The notes beneath the pieces were generated by a model that ran no database searches, had not been told where the DNA came from, and saw nothing but the letters and a program-made list of their open reading frames with translations. A stretch of DNA of 64,000 nt from Alkalihalobacillus sp. BA299 (GTDB lineage: Bacteria; Bacillota; Bacilli; Bacillales; Bacillaceae_F): NCBI RefSeq assembly GCF_017745675.1, contig NZ_JAFLJM010000007.1, positions 62,001 through 126,000 of the forward strand, in the 5' to 3' direction. This document shows, one piece after another, positions 51,619 to 60,459 of the stretch. The position numbers and the translations under genes were made by a program. How positions within the stretch are numbered: the first letter of the stretch is position 1; each line of letters opens with the position of its first letter.

Positions 51619-52228
51619 TATCAGTATAAAAGATAAGCCCGTCATTATAATTGGTGGTGGTAAGGTAGCTGAGCGAAAAGCTATAAAGATATTAAAATAT
51701 AACGCTATTGTAACGGTTGTCTCACCACAGATAAGTGAATCGTTGCTTGAGCTCGTCAATAACCGTTCAATTCAATGGATTCGTACGGAGTATCATAAAA
51801 AATTTTTAGAAAAAGCGTTTCTCATTATAGCGGCTACTAACGATTCAGTCGTGAATTTATCGATTTATAAAGATAGAAAGCCACACCAATTAATTAATGT
51901 TGTTGACCACCCAGATTTAAGTGATTTTCATATGGCCTCTACTTTACAAAGAGGAAGACTTACGATTTCGGTTTCAACAGAGGGTGCGAGTCCTTTATTA
52001 GCTAAAAAAATTGTCAACCAAATTAGTGAAGAGTATGGACAAGAATATGAAGAATATACAGAATTCTTATATCATGCAAGGAAAAGAATTTTGGAAAAAA
52101 TCAGTGATAAAAGTAAATGTCATCAATTTCTTAAAGAATTAGTCGATGAAGAAATTATAAATAATTCAACGAGAGATCAGTGGTTTCATGATCGGATGAA
52201 GGACTATATGAGTGAAGAGAAGGAATAG
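51599..52228 (+). CDS. sirC: Precorrin-2 dehydrogenase
   Basis: 209 residues, overlapping sirB by 20 bases. N-terminal NAD-binding VIIIGGGKVAERKAIKILKYNAIVTVVSP and the SirC core ASTLQRGRLTISVSTEGASPLLAKKIVNQI with the catalytic Asp/Ser region. It oxidises precorrin-2 to sirohydrochlorin, the substrate for both SirB (Fe) and CbiX (Co). Completes the three-enzyme siroheme set. Confidence 0.92.
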   Translation: MSLMPINISIKDKPVIIIGGGKVAERKAIKILKYNAIVTVVSPQISESLLELVNNRSIQWIRTEYHKKFLEKAFLIIAATNDSVVNLSIYKDRKPHQLINVVDHPDLSDFHMASTLQRGRLTISVSTEGASPLLAKKIVNQISEEYGQEYEEYTEFLYHARKRILEKISDKSKCHQFLKELVDEEIINNSTRDQWFHDRMKDYMSEEKE

Positions 52229-52248
52229 TTTTTGGCTATTCCTTTTTT
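52220..52248 (+). terminator. Terminator of cobA-sirB-sirC
   Basis: Stem AAGGAATAG / CTATTCCTT, loop TTTTTGG, T-run. The sirC stop codon is part of the stem. Confidence 0.88.
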
Positions 52249-52283
52249 AAATGGTAAATAATTCTTGTCAACTCCTGTTTAAA

Positions 52284-52314
52284 ATGTTAACTTAAATTAA
52301 TAATAAGTTAACGA
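52284..52314 (+). promoter_or_regulatory. BirA biotin-repressor operator
   Basis: ATGTTAACT, 13-bp spacer, AGTTAACGA: two inverted half-sites with the GTTAAC cores and the spacing of Bacillus BirA operators (TTGTTAACC-N13-GGTTAACAA). It lies just before the ribosome binding site of bioB. A possible -35 is TTGTCA at 52265-52270. Confidence 0.8.
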
Positions 52315-52328
52315 AAGGGAGAGGGTTT

Positions 52329-53330
52329 ATGACATCTACTACATCAACTAAAAGTGTTTGGGAGCAATATGCAGATAAATCGTTAAATGGAGAAGTATTA
52401 ACAATTGAAGAAGGTTTACGTATTCTTCAAGCAGATGATGATGAGATTTTAGCGATTATGCAAGCCGCTTTTCGTGTTCGGAAGCATTATTACGGAAAAA
52501 AAGTGAAACTGAATATGATTTTTAATGCCAAAAGCGGACTATGCCCTGAAGATTGCGGCTATTGTTCACAGTCTATCGTTTCAACAGCACCAGTTGAAAA
52601 GTATTCGCTATTAGATAAAGAAACGCTTATTGCTGGTGCAAAGGAAGCTTTGAACCGAAAGGCTGGGACATACTGTATTGTAGCTAGTGGCCGGGGACCT
52701 ACAGATAAGGAAGTGAATCAAGTTATAGAAGCAGTTAGTGAAATTACGGCAACGATGCCATTAAAGATTTGTGCATGCTTAGGAATTTTAAGTGATGAAA
52801 AAGCTAAGAAATTAAAGGAAGCAGGCGTTCACCGGTATAACCATAATTTAAATACTCATAAAGATAACCACGTAAATATTACTTCGACACACACATACGA
52901 TGATCGAGTAAACACGGTTGAAGAAGTGAAGGCTGCAGGAATGTCACCTTGCTCTGGCTGTATCATTGGAATGGGCGAAACCGATAAACAAATAGTTGAA
53001 ATTGCCTACTCGCTTAGAGAAATTGATGCCGATTCTATTCCAGTCAACTTTCTTCATGCTATACCAGGAACTCCACTAGAAAACTATAAACGGACAGAGC
53101 CGATGAAATCGTTAAAGGTTCTAGCATTAATGCGCTTTATTAATCCTTCCAAAGAAATTCGTGTTTCTGGAGGCAGGGAGATTAACTTACGGACGTTACA
53201 ACCGTTAGCATTATATGCAGCAAATTCCATTTTCGTTGGAGATTATTTAACAACAAAGGGCCAAGCTGTAACCGAAGATCATAATATTATTGAAGACCTA
53301 GGTTTTGAAATTGAAGATTGTGCATTATAA
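52329..53330 (+). CDS. bioB: Biotin synthase
   Basis: 333 residues, radical SAM enzyme that inserts sulfur into dethiobiotin. Cluster motif GLCPEDCGYCSQS gives the three cysteines of CxxxCxxC; CIVASGRGP, KICACLGIL, YNHNLNTHKDNHVNITSTHTYDDR and SPCSGCIIGMGET with GGREINLR (second-cluster Arg) are all present. GAAAGGGAGAGG precedes the ATG. It is not next to other bio genes, but has its own BirA operator. Sulfur and siroheme neighbours give no functional link beyond iron-sulfur supply. Confidence 0.95.
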   Translation: MTSTTSTKSVWEQYADKSLNGEVLTIEEGLRILQADDDEILAIMQAAFRVRKHYYGKKVKLNMIFNAKSGLCPEDCGYCSQSIVSTAPVEKYSLLDKETLIAGAKEALNRKAGTYCIVASGRGPTDKEVNQVIEAVSEITATMPLKICACLGILSDEKAKKLKEAGVHRYNHNLNTHKDNHVNITSTHTYDDRVNTVEEVKAAGMSPCSGCIIGMGETDKQIVEIAYSLREIDADSIPVNFLHAIPGTPLENYKRTEPMKSLKVLALMRFINPSKEIRVSGGREINLRTLQPLALYAANSIFVGDYLTTKGQAVTEDHNIIEDLGFEIEDCAL

Positions 53331-53361
53331 TCGTTCGATATACTAGATTCATAAAAATAGA

Positions 53362-53388
53362 TTGACAAACATATATGTCTTCTATAAT
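53362..53388 (+). promoter_or_regulatory. Promoter before the cobalamin riboswitch
   Basis: TTGACA (53362-53367) and TATAAT (53383-53388), both perfect, with a short 15-bp spacer. Position fits the riboswitch leader. Confidence 0.55.
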
Positions 53389-53449
53389 CTAAAAGTGACA
53401 ATCACATATGTTGGGAAAGGGTAAAGATTTTACCTCATGATTTGTGTTC

Positions 53450-53632
53450 AAAAAGAAGGCAGAATTGTTGCTGACTTTTTGTAATGACAGGAAAATCTTT
53501 TAAAGGGAAGTTCGGTGAAAGTCCGACGCGGTCCCGCCACTGTAATTTGGTTGTACTCTATTAATCCACTGTTCTAATCGAATGGGAAGGGATAGTGTAC
53601 GATAACCATAAGCCAGGAGACCTGCCTTTTCT
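53450..53632 (+). promoter_or_regulatory. Cobalamin (B12) riboswitch
   Basis: Conserved elements in order: P1 AAGGCAG (53456-53462), GGGAAGTTCGGTGAAAGTCC, GACGCGGTCCCGCCACTGTA (the B12 box region), then AGCCAGGAGACCTGCC with P1 closing CTGCCTT (53622-53628). Adenosylcobalamin binding would lower expression of the cbi operon downstream. A strong terminator hairpin follows at 53732-53771. Confidence 0.95.
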
Positions 53633-53731
53633 AACAACACTGTTTGACCTACGGAAGATAGGGAAGTGTTAGAGAGCGGATTTTTCTGTTAGCAATCATT
53701 ATGCTAGGTATTTCTTTTACGCTAATGTTTA

Positions 53732-53771
53732 AGCACCTCTAACCATCTTCTATGGTTAGAGGTGCTTTTTT
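53732..53771 (+). terminator. Terminator of the riboswitch expression platform
   Basis: Perfect 15-bp stem AGCACCTCTAACCAT / ATGGTTAGAGGTGCT, loop CTTCT, then TTTTTT. It starts about 100 bases after the aptamer; the alternative antiterminator pairing is not obvious by eye. Confidence 0.88.
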
Positions 53772-53776
53772 ATTAT

Positions 53777-53961
53777 GGCTGTTTTCGTAAACTTTGTTGC
53801 TTTTGGACCGTTTTTTGAAAATAAAATAGCCTTTTCAAGACAAATTCATTTGTCTGATCGGCTATTTTATTTTCAAAACCTTCACGCTATGCGTGAAGAG
53901 CCAAGCCTCCGCTTGGCTTACGGTCCAAAAGCAAAAAGCAACAATCTTTGAGAAAAGAGCC
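53777..53961 (+). repeat. Dispersed modular repeat, full copy between riboswitch and cbi genes
   Basis: 185 bp starting GGCTGTTTTCGTAAACTTTG and ending GAGAAAAGAGCC, with TTTTGGACCGT / ACGGTCCAAAA arms, the 56-bp GAAAATAAAATAGCC module, and the CTTCACGC and AGCCAAGC hairpins. Only nine or so differences by eye from the reverse-oriented copy at 24406-24590. Lying inside the cbi leader, any transcript must read through these hairpins. Confidence 0.9.
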
Positions 53962-53998
53962 TTTATTATTAATAAGTTGAATAGGGGAAGAAGTAAAG

Positions 53999-54101
53999 AT
54001 GGAAATCGGATTATGGTCCATTCTAGGAACCGGTTTACTTATTGGTTTTTATCGGCACTTTAAGTATAGGATTTGGTCTAGCTTTGTTATTTCTTGCATA
54101 A
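53999..54101 (+). pseudogene. Small membrane protein frame with a one-base shift
   Basis: ATG at 53999 after AGGGGAAG. It reads MEIGLWSILGTGLLIGF, then in the +1-shifted frame (after TTTTT at 54046-54050) FIGTLSIGFGLALLFLA and a TAA at 54099. Removing one T would give a 33-residue single-helix protein with uniform character. Without it the frame goes YRHFKYRIWSS... to a stop at 54110 area. It occupies the place of cbiW, first gene of the B. megaterium cob operon; homology to CbiW cannot be judged here. Confidence 0.55.
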
Positions 54102-54131
54102 GGTAATTCATGAAAGAAGGAGATGATTGGA

Positions 54132-55748
54132 ATGGAACGAGGGAAGTTACTAATTATCGGATTCGGTCCAGGCAGTGAACAACATATGACATTTCGAGCA
54201 AAGGAAGCGATTTTAGAGTCAGATTCGATTATTGGATACAGTACATACGTTGATTTAATTCGACCATTAATTACGAAACAAGAAATTGTTCGAACGGGAA
54301 TGACAGAAGAGGTGAGTCGGGCTCAGGAAGCGGTTAGACAAGCAGAAACTGGAAAAAAAGTGGCGGTCATTTCAAGTGGTGATTCAGGTGTTTACGGAAT
54401 GGCAGGCCTTGTATATGAAGTGTTAATTGAGAAAGGGTGGCAAGAAGAAACGGGTGTAGAGGTTGAAATAATCCCAGGTATTTCTGCAATTAATTCTTGT
54501 GGATCATTACTAGGTGCACCGATTATGCACGATGCATGTACGATTAGTTTAAGTGACCATTTAACACCTTGGGAACTCATTAAAAAGCGGGTAGATGCTG
54601 CAGCCCAAGCAGACTTTGTCATTGCATTATACAATCCACGCAGTGGAAAGAGAACAAAGCAAATTGTTGAAACGCAAAAAATTCTATTAAACTACCGATC
54701 GCCAAATACTCCAGTTGGCTTGGTAAAGAGTGCCTATCGAGAAAGGGAACACATTGTTATCACCGATTTAGCCCATATGCTCAATCATGAAATCGGGATG
54801 TTAACAACCGTGATTATTGGAAATAATTCTACATTCATTTATGACGGGAAGATGATTACGCCACGAGGCTACCAACGAAAATATACGTTGAATGGAAGTG
54901 ACCAACAGCTTAAACCACATGAAAGGTTAAAAAGAGAAGCAGAACCTTGGGCTCTTCATGGAGGGATGGAAGAAGAAAGAGGTGAGGTTGAAAGACCGCT
55001 CAGTTCCCGTATGCTAGCAGAAGAAGCGTTACAAAAATTAAATATTGAAACGAAAGTGTCTGATAAAGCAACCCATGAAAAAGACGTCGTGTTTCAACAA
55101 GAAGATATCTTTGAATTTGCTGTATCTCCTGGGATCGCTAATAAAAAATTAACACCGCTGCAAATGATGACTTTAGCTGAAGCTGTCGGTGAGGAAGCGG
55201 ATCTTGAGTATACACCAGATCATGTCATTAAAGTATCAGTGAAAACAGCTAATCCAAATAAAATTACGAAACGCTTATCAGATGTAGGATTACTTCTTCT
55301 CCCAATTGGTGATGTCGTAAATATAAAAGCATGTGATTTTTGCGATGGTGAAAAAGCAGAATCTATTCCTCAAGTAGAAGAACTCGGGCAACGTATTGGT
55401 GGTATGACAGTTCCAAAGCAATTGAATATTGGATTTAATGGATGTGGAATGGCTTGCTACGGGGCGCCAACCAATGATATTGGCATAATTTATCGTAAAA
55501 AAGGCTTTGATTTATTTTTAGGTGCAAAAACAACGGGAAGAAACGCCCATGTTGGACAACTCGTTGCTGAAGGTGTTGAACAAGAAAGAATTGTTGATCT
55601 CGTTGTAAAAGTCGTAAATGACTATAAAGCTCGTGGACTCCCAAATGAACGCTTTCACAAATTTTTTAAACGTGTGCAAGAAATTGAAGGTTTTCATTAT
55701 CGAGAAGTACCGGAACAAGTTGTTGTAGATATGGTTTGTGGAGATTAA
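54132..55748 (+). CDS. cbiH60: Precorrin-3B C17-methyltransferase with redox domain (CbiH60)
   Basis: 538 residues from the ATG at 54132, nine bases after AAGGAG; ATG 54123 touches that site. N-terminal methyltransferase (about 1-245): LLIIGFGPGSEQHMTFRA, SSGDSGVYGMAG, PGISAINSCGSLLGAP. After a linker, a C-terminal sulfite/nitrite-reductase-like domain (about 330-535) with CDFCDGEK and GFNGCGMACYG, whose cysteines hold a [4Fe-4S] cluster. This two-domain CbiH60 carries out ring contraction of cobalt-factor III in Bacillus-type anaerobic cobalamin synthesis. Confidence 0.93.
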   Translation: MERGKLLIIGFGPGSEQHMTFRAKEAILESDSIIGYSTYVDLIRPLITKQEIVRTGMTEEVSRAQEAVRQAETGKKVAVISSGDSGVYGMAGLVYEVLIEKGWQEETGVEVEIIPGISAINSCGSLLGAPIMHDACTISLSDHLTPWELIKKRVDAAAQADFVIALYNPRSGKRTKQIVETQKILLNYRSPNTPVGLVKSAYREREHIVITDLAHMLNHEIGMLTTVIIGNNSTFIYDGKMITPRGYQRKYTLNGSDQQLKPHERLKREAEPWALHGGMEEERGEVERPLSSRMLAEEALQKLNIETKVSDKATHEKDVVFQQEDIFEFAVSPGIANKKLTPLQMMTLAEAVGEEADLEYTPDHVIKVSVKTANPNKITKRLSDVGLLLLPIGDVVNIKACDFCDGEKAESIPQVEELGQRIGGMTVPKQLNIGFNGCGMACYGAPTNDIGIIYRKKGFDLFLGAKTTGRNAHVGQLVAEGVEQERIVDLVVKVVNDYKARGLPNERFHKFFKRVQEIEGFHYREVPEQVVVDMVCGD

Positions 55749-55836
55749 TTGAAGTAGTTCAAAAAATCCGGGGGAAACCTTAATAAACTTTACGGATTTT
55801 TGTTCTCTTAGCAGTATGAATAGAGGAGGAAGAGAA

Positions 55837-56715
55837 ATGGATGCAATTTTATTTATCGGCCATGGAACGAAAAAAAGAGAAGGTAATGAACAACTACTTC
55901 AGTTTGTAGAGTCATTAGTAAATGACATATCCTGTCCGATCGTTGAGACATGTTTTTTAGAGTTTTCCAATCCGACAATTCGAGATGGGATCAAGCGTTG
56001 TATTGAACTTGGAGCGACGAAGGTTGCACTCGTACCAATGATGTTTTTCTCAGCAGGTCACGCAAAAATTCATATTCCTGTTGAAATCGATGAAGCGAAA
56101 AAAGAGTACCCTCAGGTTCAATTTACTTATGGAAGACCGATTGGTGTACACGATAAAGTATTTGATATTTTACAATCACGCTTAGAGGTTGTTGGCTTTA
56201 AAGAAGAACAAAAGGATGCTGGTATTTTACTAGTCGGCCGAGGTAGTAGTGATGCCGATGCTAATAGTGAATTATACAAGATTGGTAGATTGTTATCAGA
56301 AAGAGTAAACATGGCCAATGTAGAGCTGTCTTTTATAGGTGTAACTACACCAACTGTTGAAGAAGGTGTTGACCGTTCCATCAAGCTCGGGGTAAAGAAA
56401 ATTTATATTATTCCTTATTTTTTCTTTACGGGTATTTTGATGGACCGAATGAGCGAAAAGCTTCAAGCCTTTCAAACAAAGCATCCTGACCTACAGTTTG
56501 CAATGACTGAGTTTTTCGGCTTCCATCCTGAATTAAAAACGATTTTTATCGACCGAGCGAAAGAGGCGCTTGAAGGAGAAGTGAAACTCAATTGTGACGT
56601 CTGTTCCTACAGGCTTCATGCGATTGAACATATGGATGTCCATCACCATCATCATCACGCCCATGACCATGACCACCATCACGACCATGATCATGATCAT
56701 GAGTTGCAAAGGTAG
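55837..56715 (+). CDS. cbiX: Sirohydrochlorin cobaltochelatase with His-rich tail
   Basis: 292 residues from the ATG at 55837 with GAGGAGGAAG upstream. Two half domains: LFIGHGTKKREG, FFSAGHAKIHIPVEI, and LLVGRGSSDADANSELY to IIPYFFFTGILM. The C-terminus has LNCDVC, similar to the MxCxxC cluster motif of B. megaterium CbiX, followed by a stretch of His/Asp (HHHHHHAHDHDHHHDHD). Inserts cobalt into sirohydrochlorin, the first committed step of the anaerobic pathway. The tail probably stores or delivers the metal. Confidence 0.92.
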   Translation: MDAILFIGHGTKKREGNEQLLQFVESLVNDISCPIVETCFLEFSNPTIRDGIKRCIELGATKVALVPMMFFSAGHAKIHIPVEIDEAKKEYPQVQFTYGRPIGVHDKVFDILQSRLEVVGFKEEQKDAGILLVGRGSSDADANSELYKIGRLLSERVNMANVELSFIGVTTPTVEEGVDRSIKLGVKKIYIIPYFFFTGILMDRMSEKLQAFQTKHPDLQFAMTEFFGFHPELKTIFIDRAKEALEGEVKLNCDVCSYRLHAIEHMDVHHHHHHAHDHDHHHDHDHDHELQR

Positions 56716-56723
56716 GTTGACAA

Positions 56724-57491
56724 ATGATTTATGTAATAGCTGGTACAAGTGATGCAAGAGAGCTAGCGATAACGGTGAAAGCTGCAGGTTATGAAGTGGT
56801 TTCTTCAGTTGTGACGGATAATGCAGCGATTTCATTACGAGAAGCAAACATTGAAACAATCGTTGGAAGGTTAACGGCGGAAGAGATGGCAGACTTTATT
56901 CATAAAAGAGGAATCAGGATGATTGTAGATGCGTCGCATCCATTCGCTGAAGAAGCTTCAAAAAATGGTGTGGAAGCCGGGCGACTTGCGCAAATACCTT
57001 ATGTGCGCTATGAGCGTGAAGATTATCAAGATGATGATGAACTTATTACGTATGTCAAGTCTTATGAGGAAGCAGCTGTACTTGCAAAAGAGCAAAAAGG
57101 TGTTGTGATGTTAACGACCGGTAGTAAAACGTTACAAATTTTCACAAAGCATCTTTTACAAGTAGAGGGAGTGCGGTTAATCGCAAGGATGCTGCCTCGA
57201 AAAGATAATATGGAAAAGTGCGAGGAATTGGGCGTTGAGCAAAAAAACATTGTAGCGATTCAAGGACCTTTTTCTAAAGAACTCAACATTGCCCTATTTA
57301 AGCAATATGATGTCACTTTAATGATTACAAAGGAAAGTGGCAAGGTCGGATCTGTTGATGAAAAGGTTGAAGCTGCTAGACAATTAAATATACCAATTAT
57401 AATGATTGCTCGTCCAAAAATTGACTACGGACATATTTGTAGAACATTTACGGACGTTTTAAATACTATAAATCAAAAAGTTGAGGTGTAA
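56724..57491 (+). CDS. cbiJ: Cobalt-precorrin-6A reductase
   Basis: 255 residues; NAD(P)H-dependent reduction of the corrin precursor. MIYVIAGTSDARELA at the N-terminus, IVDASHPFAEEASKNGVEAG, YVRYEREDY, MLTTGSKTLQIF and RMLPRKDNM and the MITKESGKVGSVDEKVEAA nucleotide segment fit CbiJ/CobK. Eight bases after cbiX and five before cbiC. Confidence 0.92.
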   Translation: MIYVIAGTSDARELAITVKAAGYEVVSSVVTDNAAISLREANIETIVGRLTAEEMADFIHKRGIRMIVDASHPFAEEASKNGVEAGRLAQIPYVRYEREDYQDDDELITYVKSYEEAAVLAKEQKGVVMLTTGSKTLQIFTKHLLQVEGVRLIARMLPRKDNMEKCEELGVEQKNIVAIQGPFSKELNIALFKQYDVTLMITKESGKVGSVDEKVEAARQLNIPIIMIARPKIDYGHICRTFTDVLNTINQKVEV

Positions 57492-57496
57492 ATAAT

Positions 57497-58147
57497 ATGG
57501 ATTTTCAAACGCAATTTAAACCATTAACTGTACAACCACAAGAGATTGAAGGATTAAGCTTTCAGATGATTACTGATGAATTAGGTGAACATGATTTTAC
57601 AGAGGAACAATATCCAGTCGTGCAACGAATCATTCATGCATCTGCTGATTTTGATTTAGGCAGAAGTGTTGTGTTTCACCCGGATGCAGTGCGAGCAGGA
57701 ATTCAAGCGATCCGTTCAGGAAAGAAAGTAGTTGCTGATGTACAAATGGTTCAAGTAGGCATTAGTAAACCACGTCTTGAAAAATTTGGTGGCAGTGTTC
57801 ATGTGTATATTTCTGATCAAGATGTTATGGAAGAAGCGAAACGGTTAAATACGACTCGAGCGATTGTGTCCATTCGTAAAGCGATTAAAGAAGCAGATGG
57901 CGGAATTTTTGCGATCGGAAATGCACCGACGGCATTACTAGAGCTTATTCGTTTAGTAAAGAACGGTGAAGCACGGCCTGGACTCGTCATTGGCATGCCC
58001 GTAGGCTTTGTTTCGGCAGCGGAGTCTAAGGAAGAGCTCGCTAAATTGGATATCCCTTTTATTACAAACATCGGTCGTAAAGGAGGAAGTCCAGTAACTG
58101 TAGCCGCGCTAAATGCATTGTCAATCATGGCTGAAAAGCAGGGATAA
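57497..58147 (+). CDS. cbiC: Cobalt-precorrin-8 methylmutase
   Basis: 216 residues. Moves the methyl group from C11 to C12. RIIHASADFDLG includes the catalytic His; FHPDAVRAGIQAIRSGKKVVADVQMVQVGI and NAPTALLELIRL with VIGMPVGFVSAAESKEEL are typical CbiC/CobH. Ribosome binding site GAGGTG. Three bases before cbiD. Confidence 0.94.
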   Translation: MDFQTQFKPLTVQPQEIEGLSFQMITDELGEHDFTEEQYPVVQRIIHASADFDLGRSVVFHPDAVRAGIQAIRSGKKVVADVQMVQVGISKPRLEKFGGSVHVYISDQDVMEEAKRLNTTRAIVSIRKAIKEADGGIFAIGNAPTALLELIRLVKNGEARPGLVIGMPVGFVSAAESKEELAKLDIPFITNIGRKGGSPVTVAALNALSIMAEKQG

Positions 58148-58150
58148 ACC

Positions 58151-59278
58151 ATGAAAAAGAAAGTGGAAAAAGACCCGAAACAGATGCGGTACGGTTATAC
58201 AACTGGAGCAAATGCAACTGCGGCAACAAAAGCCGCATTGCTTTCTCTTCTTCAACAAAAAGAAGTGAAGGAAGTATCCATCCGGTTGCCAGTCGGTGAG
58301 GTGGTTACGTTTCAAATGGAAAACGTAACCTTTAGTCAAACGGAAGCTTCAGCAACTGTTATTAAGGATGGCGGCGACGACCCTGATGCTACTCATGGGG
58401 CAGAGATTGTTTCGACCGTCCGATTAACAAATAACGAAGGTATTCACCTAGATGGTGGCATCGGGGTTGGAAGAGTTACAAAACCTGGCCTACCTGTAGC
58501 TGTAGGCGAGGCGGCAATCAACCCCGTCCCTCGACAAATGATTATGGGAGTCGCTTTAGAAGTATTCGAACAATTCTCACTTACGAATGGTGTTCGGATC
58601 ATTATTTCTGTTCCAGAAGGGGAAGAGATTGCAAAAAAAACATTGAACGGTAGATTGGGGATTATTGGCGGGATTTCAATCTTAGGCACGAGGGGGATTG
58701 TTGTTCCGTTCTCTACTTCGGCTTTTAAAGCGAGTATTGCTCAGGCGATCCAAGTAGCCGTCACCAATGGGTGTGATCATTTATTTTTAACGACGGGTGG
58801 TAGAAGTGAGAAGTTTGCGATTGAAACCCATCCTGAAATAAAAGAAGAAGCGTTTATTGAAATGGGCGATTTTGTTGGGTTCGCATTAAAGCAATGTAAG
58901 GCGAAAAAAGTAAAAAAAGTAACCCTCGTTGGTATGATGGGAAAGTTCTCAAAAGTGGCTCAAGGTGTCATGATGGTACATTCTAAAAGCGCACCCGTCG
59001 ATTTTAACTTTCTTGCAGAAGTAGCAAGAGAATCAGGGGTACCGAATGAATTAATAGAAGAAATTCTTGGAGCGAATACAGCTTCACAAGTTGGAACCCT
59101 CATGTTGGAGCATGAGCATCCCACTTTTTTTTCAAAGCTGTGTGAGGCTATTTGTCATCAGAGCCTTAAAGAGATTAGAGGCGGTTTAGATATTGAAGCA
59201 TATATCATTTCAATGAGCAAAGAAGTGTTAGGAAGGGAGGTTGTAAAGTGGAACAACCAATTAAAATCATCGGAATAA
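58151..59278 (+). CDS. cbiD: Cobalt-precorrin-5B C1-methyltransferase
   Basis: 375 residues. [23 protein letters not shown] opens the CbiD fold; [41 protein letters not shown] and [11 protein letters not shown] follow. Acts on the corrin ring in the anaerobic route only. Overlaps cbiET by 31 bases, so translation is coupled. Confidence 0.95.
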   Translation: MKKKVEKDPKQMRYGYTTGANATAATKAALLSLLQQKEVKEVSIRLPVGEVVTFQMENVTFSQTEASATVIKDGGDDPDATHGAEIVSTVRLTNNEGIHLDGGIGVGRVTKPGLPVAVGEAAINPVPRQMIMGVALEVFEQFSLTNGVRIIISVPEGEEIAKKTLNGRLGIIGGISILGTRGIVVPFSTSAFKASIAQAIQVAVTNGCDHLFLTTGGRSEKFAIETHPEIKEEAFIEMGDFVGFALKQCKAKKVKKVTLVGMMGKFSKVAQGVMMVHSKSAPVDFNFLAEVARESGVPNELIEEILGANTASQVGTLMLEHEHPTFFSKLCEAICHQSLKEIRGGLDIEAYIISMSKEVLGREVVKWNNQLKSSE

Positions 59279-60459
59279 CAGATGGTGGGAAGGCGAGTCT
59301 TTTACCGATCTATGAAAAGTGGATCTATGAAAGTGAATGTCTGATAGGAGGAGAACGACAATTAAGTTTTTTTCCAGAATTTCAAGGTGAACGTATCGTG
59401 TTAAAAGGCGGCTTAAAGTCGGTCGTTGAACAGCTACAAACATCAAATAAGCGCTGTGTCTTATTAGCTTCTGGAGATCCATTATTTTACGGGATCGGAA
59501 GTTATCTTTCAAAAAAAATACCAGTTGAAATTTATCCAAATATCAGTTCCATTCAAGAAGCTTTTGCAAAAATTCAAGAAAGCTGGCAGGATTGTACATT
59601 TATTAGTGTGCACGGTCGTGCCATGAAAGGGCTAGCGCAAAAGGTGGATGGCAAAGATAAAGTTTGTCTATTAACAGATGAAACAAACTCACCAGCTGAA
59701 ATCGCGAAGTATCTTCTTTCCTACGGGATAAAAGAATATGATGGATACGTAGCGGAAGCGCTTGGAGGAGAAAATGAAAAAGTCGTTTCACTTTCTTTAG
59801 AAGAAATGGCTGGTTACGAAGGTCATCCCCTGAATGTTGTGATCTTGAAACGAAATGGAGATGGTCCTAGCTGGTCGATCGGAATTTCAGATGATCAATT
59901 TAAACAAAGAAAACCAGATAAAGGTTTAATTACGAAACAAGAAGTGAGAGTGCTTAGTTTGTCTGAATTAAACTTGCATGAAAATTCCGTTGTTTGGGAT
60001 ATTGGCACGTGTACAGGATCTGTTGCCATTGAAAGTGCAAGAATAGCAAGACGAGGTCAAGTTTATGCGATTGAAAAAAATCAAGCTGACTATGAAAATT
60101 GTTTAGAAAATACAAAAAAATTCAGAACAGATATTACCATTAAATGTAATAAAGCCCCTGAAGGACTAGAAGAGTTTCCGAATCCTGATGCCATATTTAT
60201 CGGTGGTACAGGTGGAGAAATGCAGGAATTACTAAAAGTATGTGCGAGTCGCCTCAATAAAGGTGGACGAATCGTTTTGAATGCGGCTACCATCGAAACT
60301 CTATATCTAGCGAATGAAACGTTTGCGGCGCTAGATTTTGAAACATCGATTAAACTCGTGCAAATTTCGAGAAGTAAACCCATTTTACATATGAACCGTT
60401 TTGAGGGATTGAATCCAATTTACATCATCACAGCAAAGCATAAGGAGGAACTAGAATGA
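59248..60459 (+). CDS. cbiET: Cobalt-precorrin-7 C5/C15-methyltransferase-decarboxylase (CbiET fusion)
   Basis: 403 residues, GTG start with GGAAGGGAGG upstream. CbiE half (1-200): [43 protein letters not shown]. CbiT half (about 215-403): [32 protein letters not shown] is the SAM-binding strand, and [18 protein letters not shown] follows. Methylates C5 and C15 and decarboxylates the acetate side chain. Fused E and T are usual in Bacillus. Four-base overlap with cbiL. Confidence 0.94.
   Translation: MEQPIKIIGITDGGKASLLPIYEKWIYESECLIGGERQLSFFPEFQGERIVLKGGLKSVVEQLQTSNKRCVLLASGDPLFYGIGSYLSKKIPVEIYPNISSIQEAFAKIQESWQDCTFISVHGRAMKGLAQKVDGKDKVCLLTDETNSPAEIAKYLLSYGIKEYDGYVAEALGGENEKVVSLSLEEMAGYEGHPLNVVILKRNGDGPSWSIGISDDQFKQRKPDKGLITKQEVRVLSLSELNLHENSVVWDIGTCTGSVAIESARIARRGQVYAIEKNQADYENCLENTKKFRTDITIKCNKAPEGLEEFPNPDAIFIGGTGGEMQELLKVCASRLNKGGRIVLNAATIETLYLANETFAALDFETSIKLVQISRSKPILHMNRFEGLNPIYIITAKHKEELE

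Noticed and set aside
56533..56859. Minus-strand ORF over the cbiX tail
   Set aside because: It is the complement of the His/Asp-rich tail and of cbiJ; no ribosome binding site.
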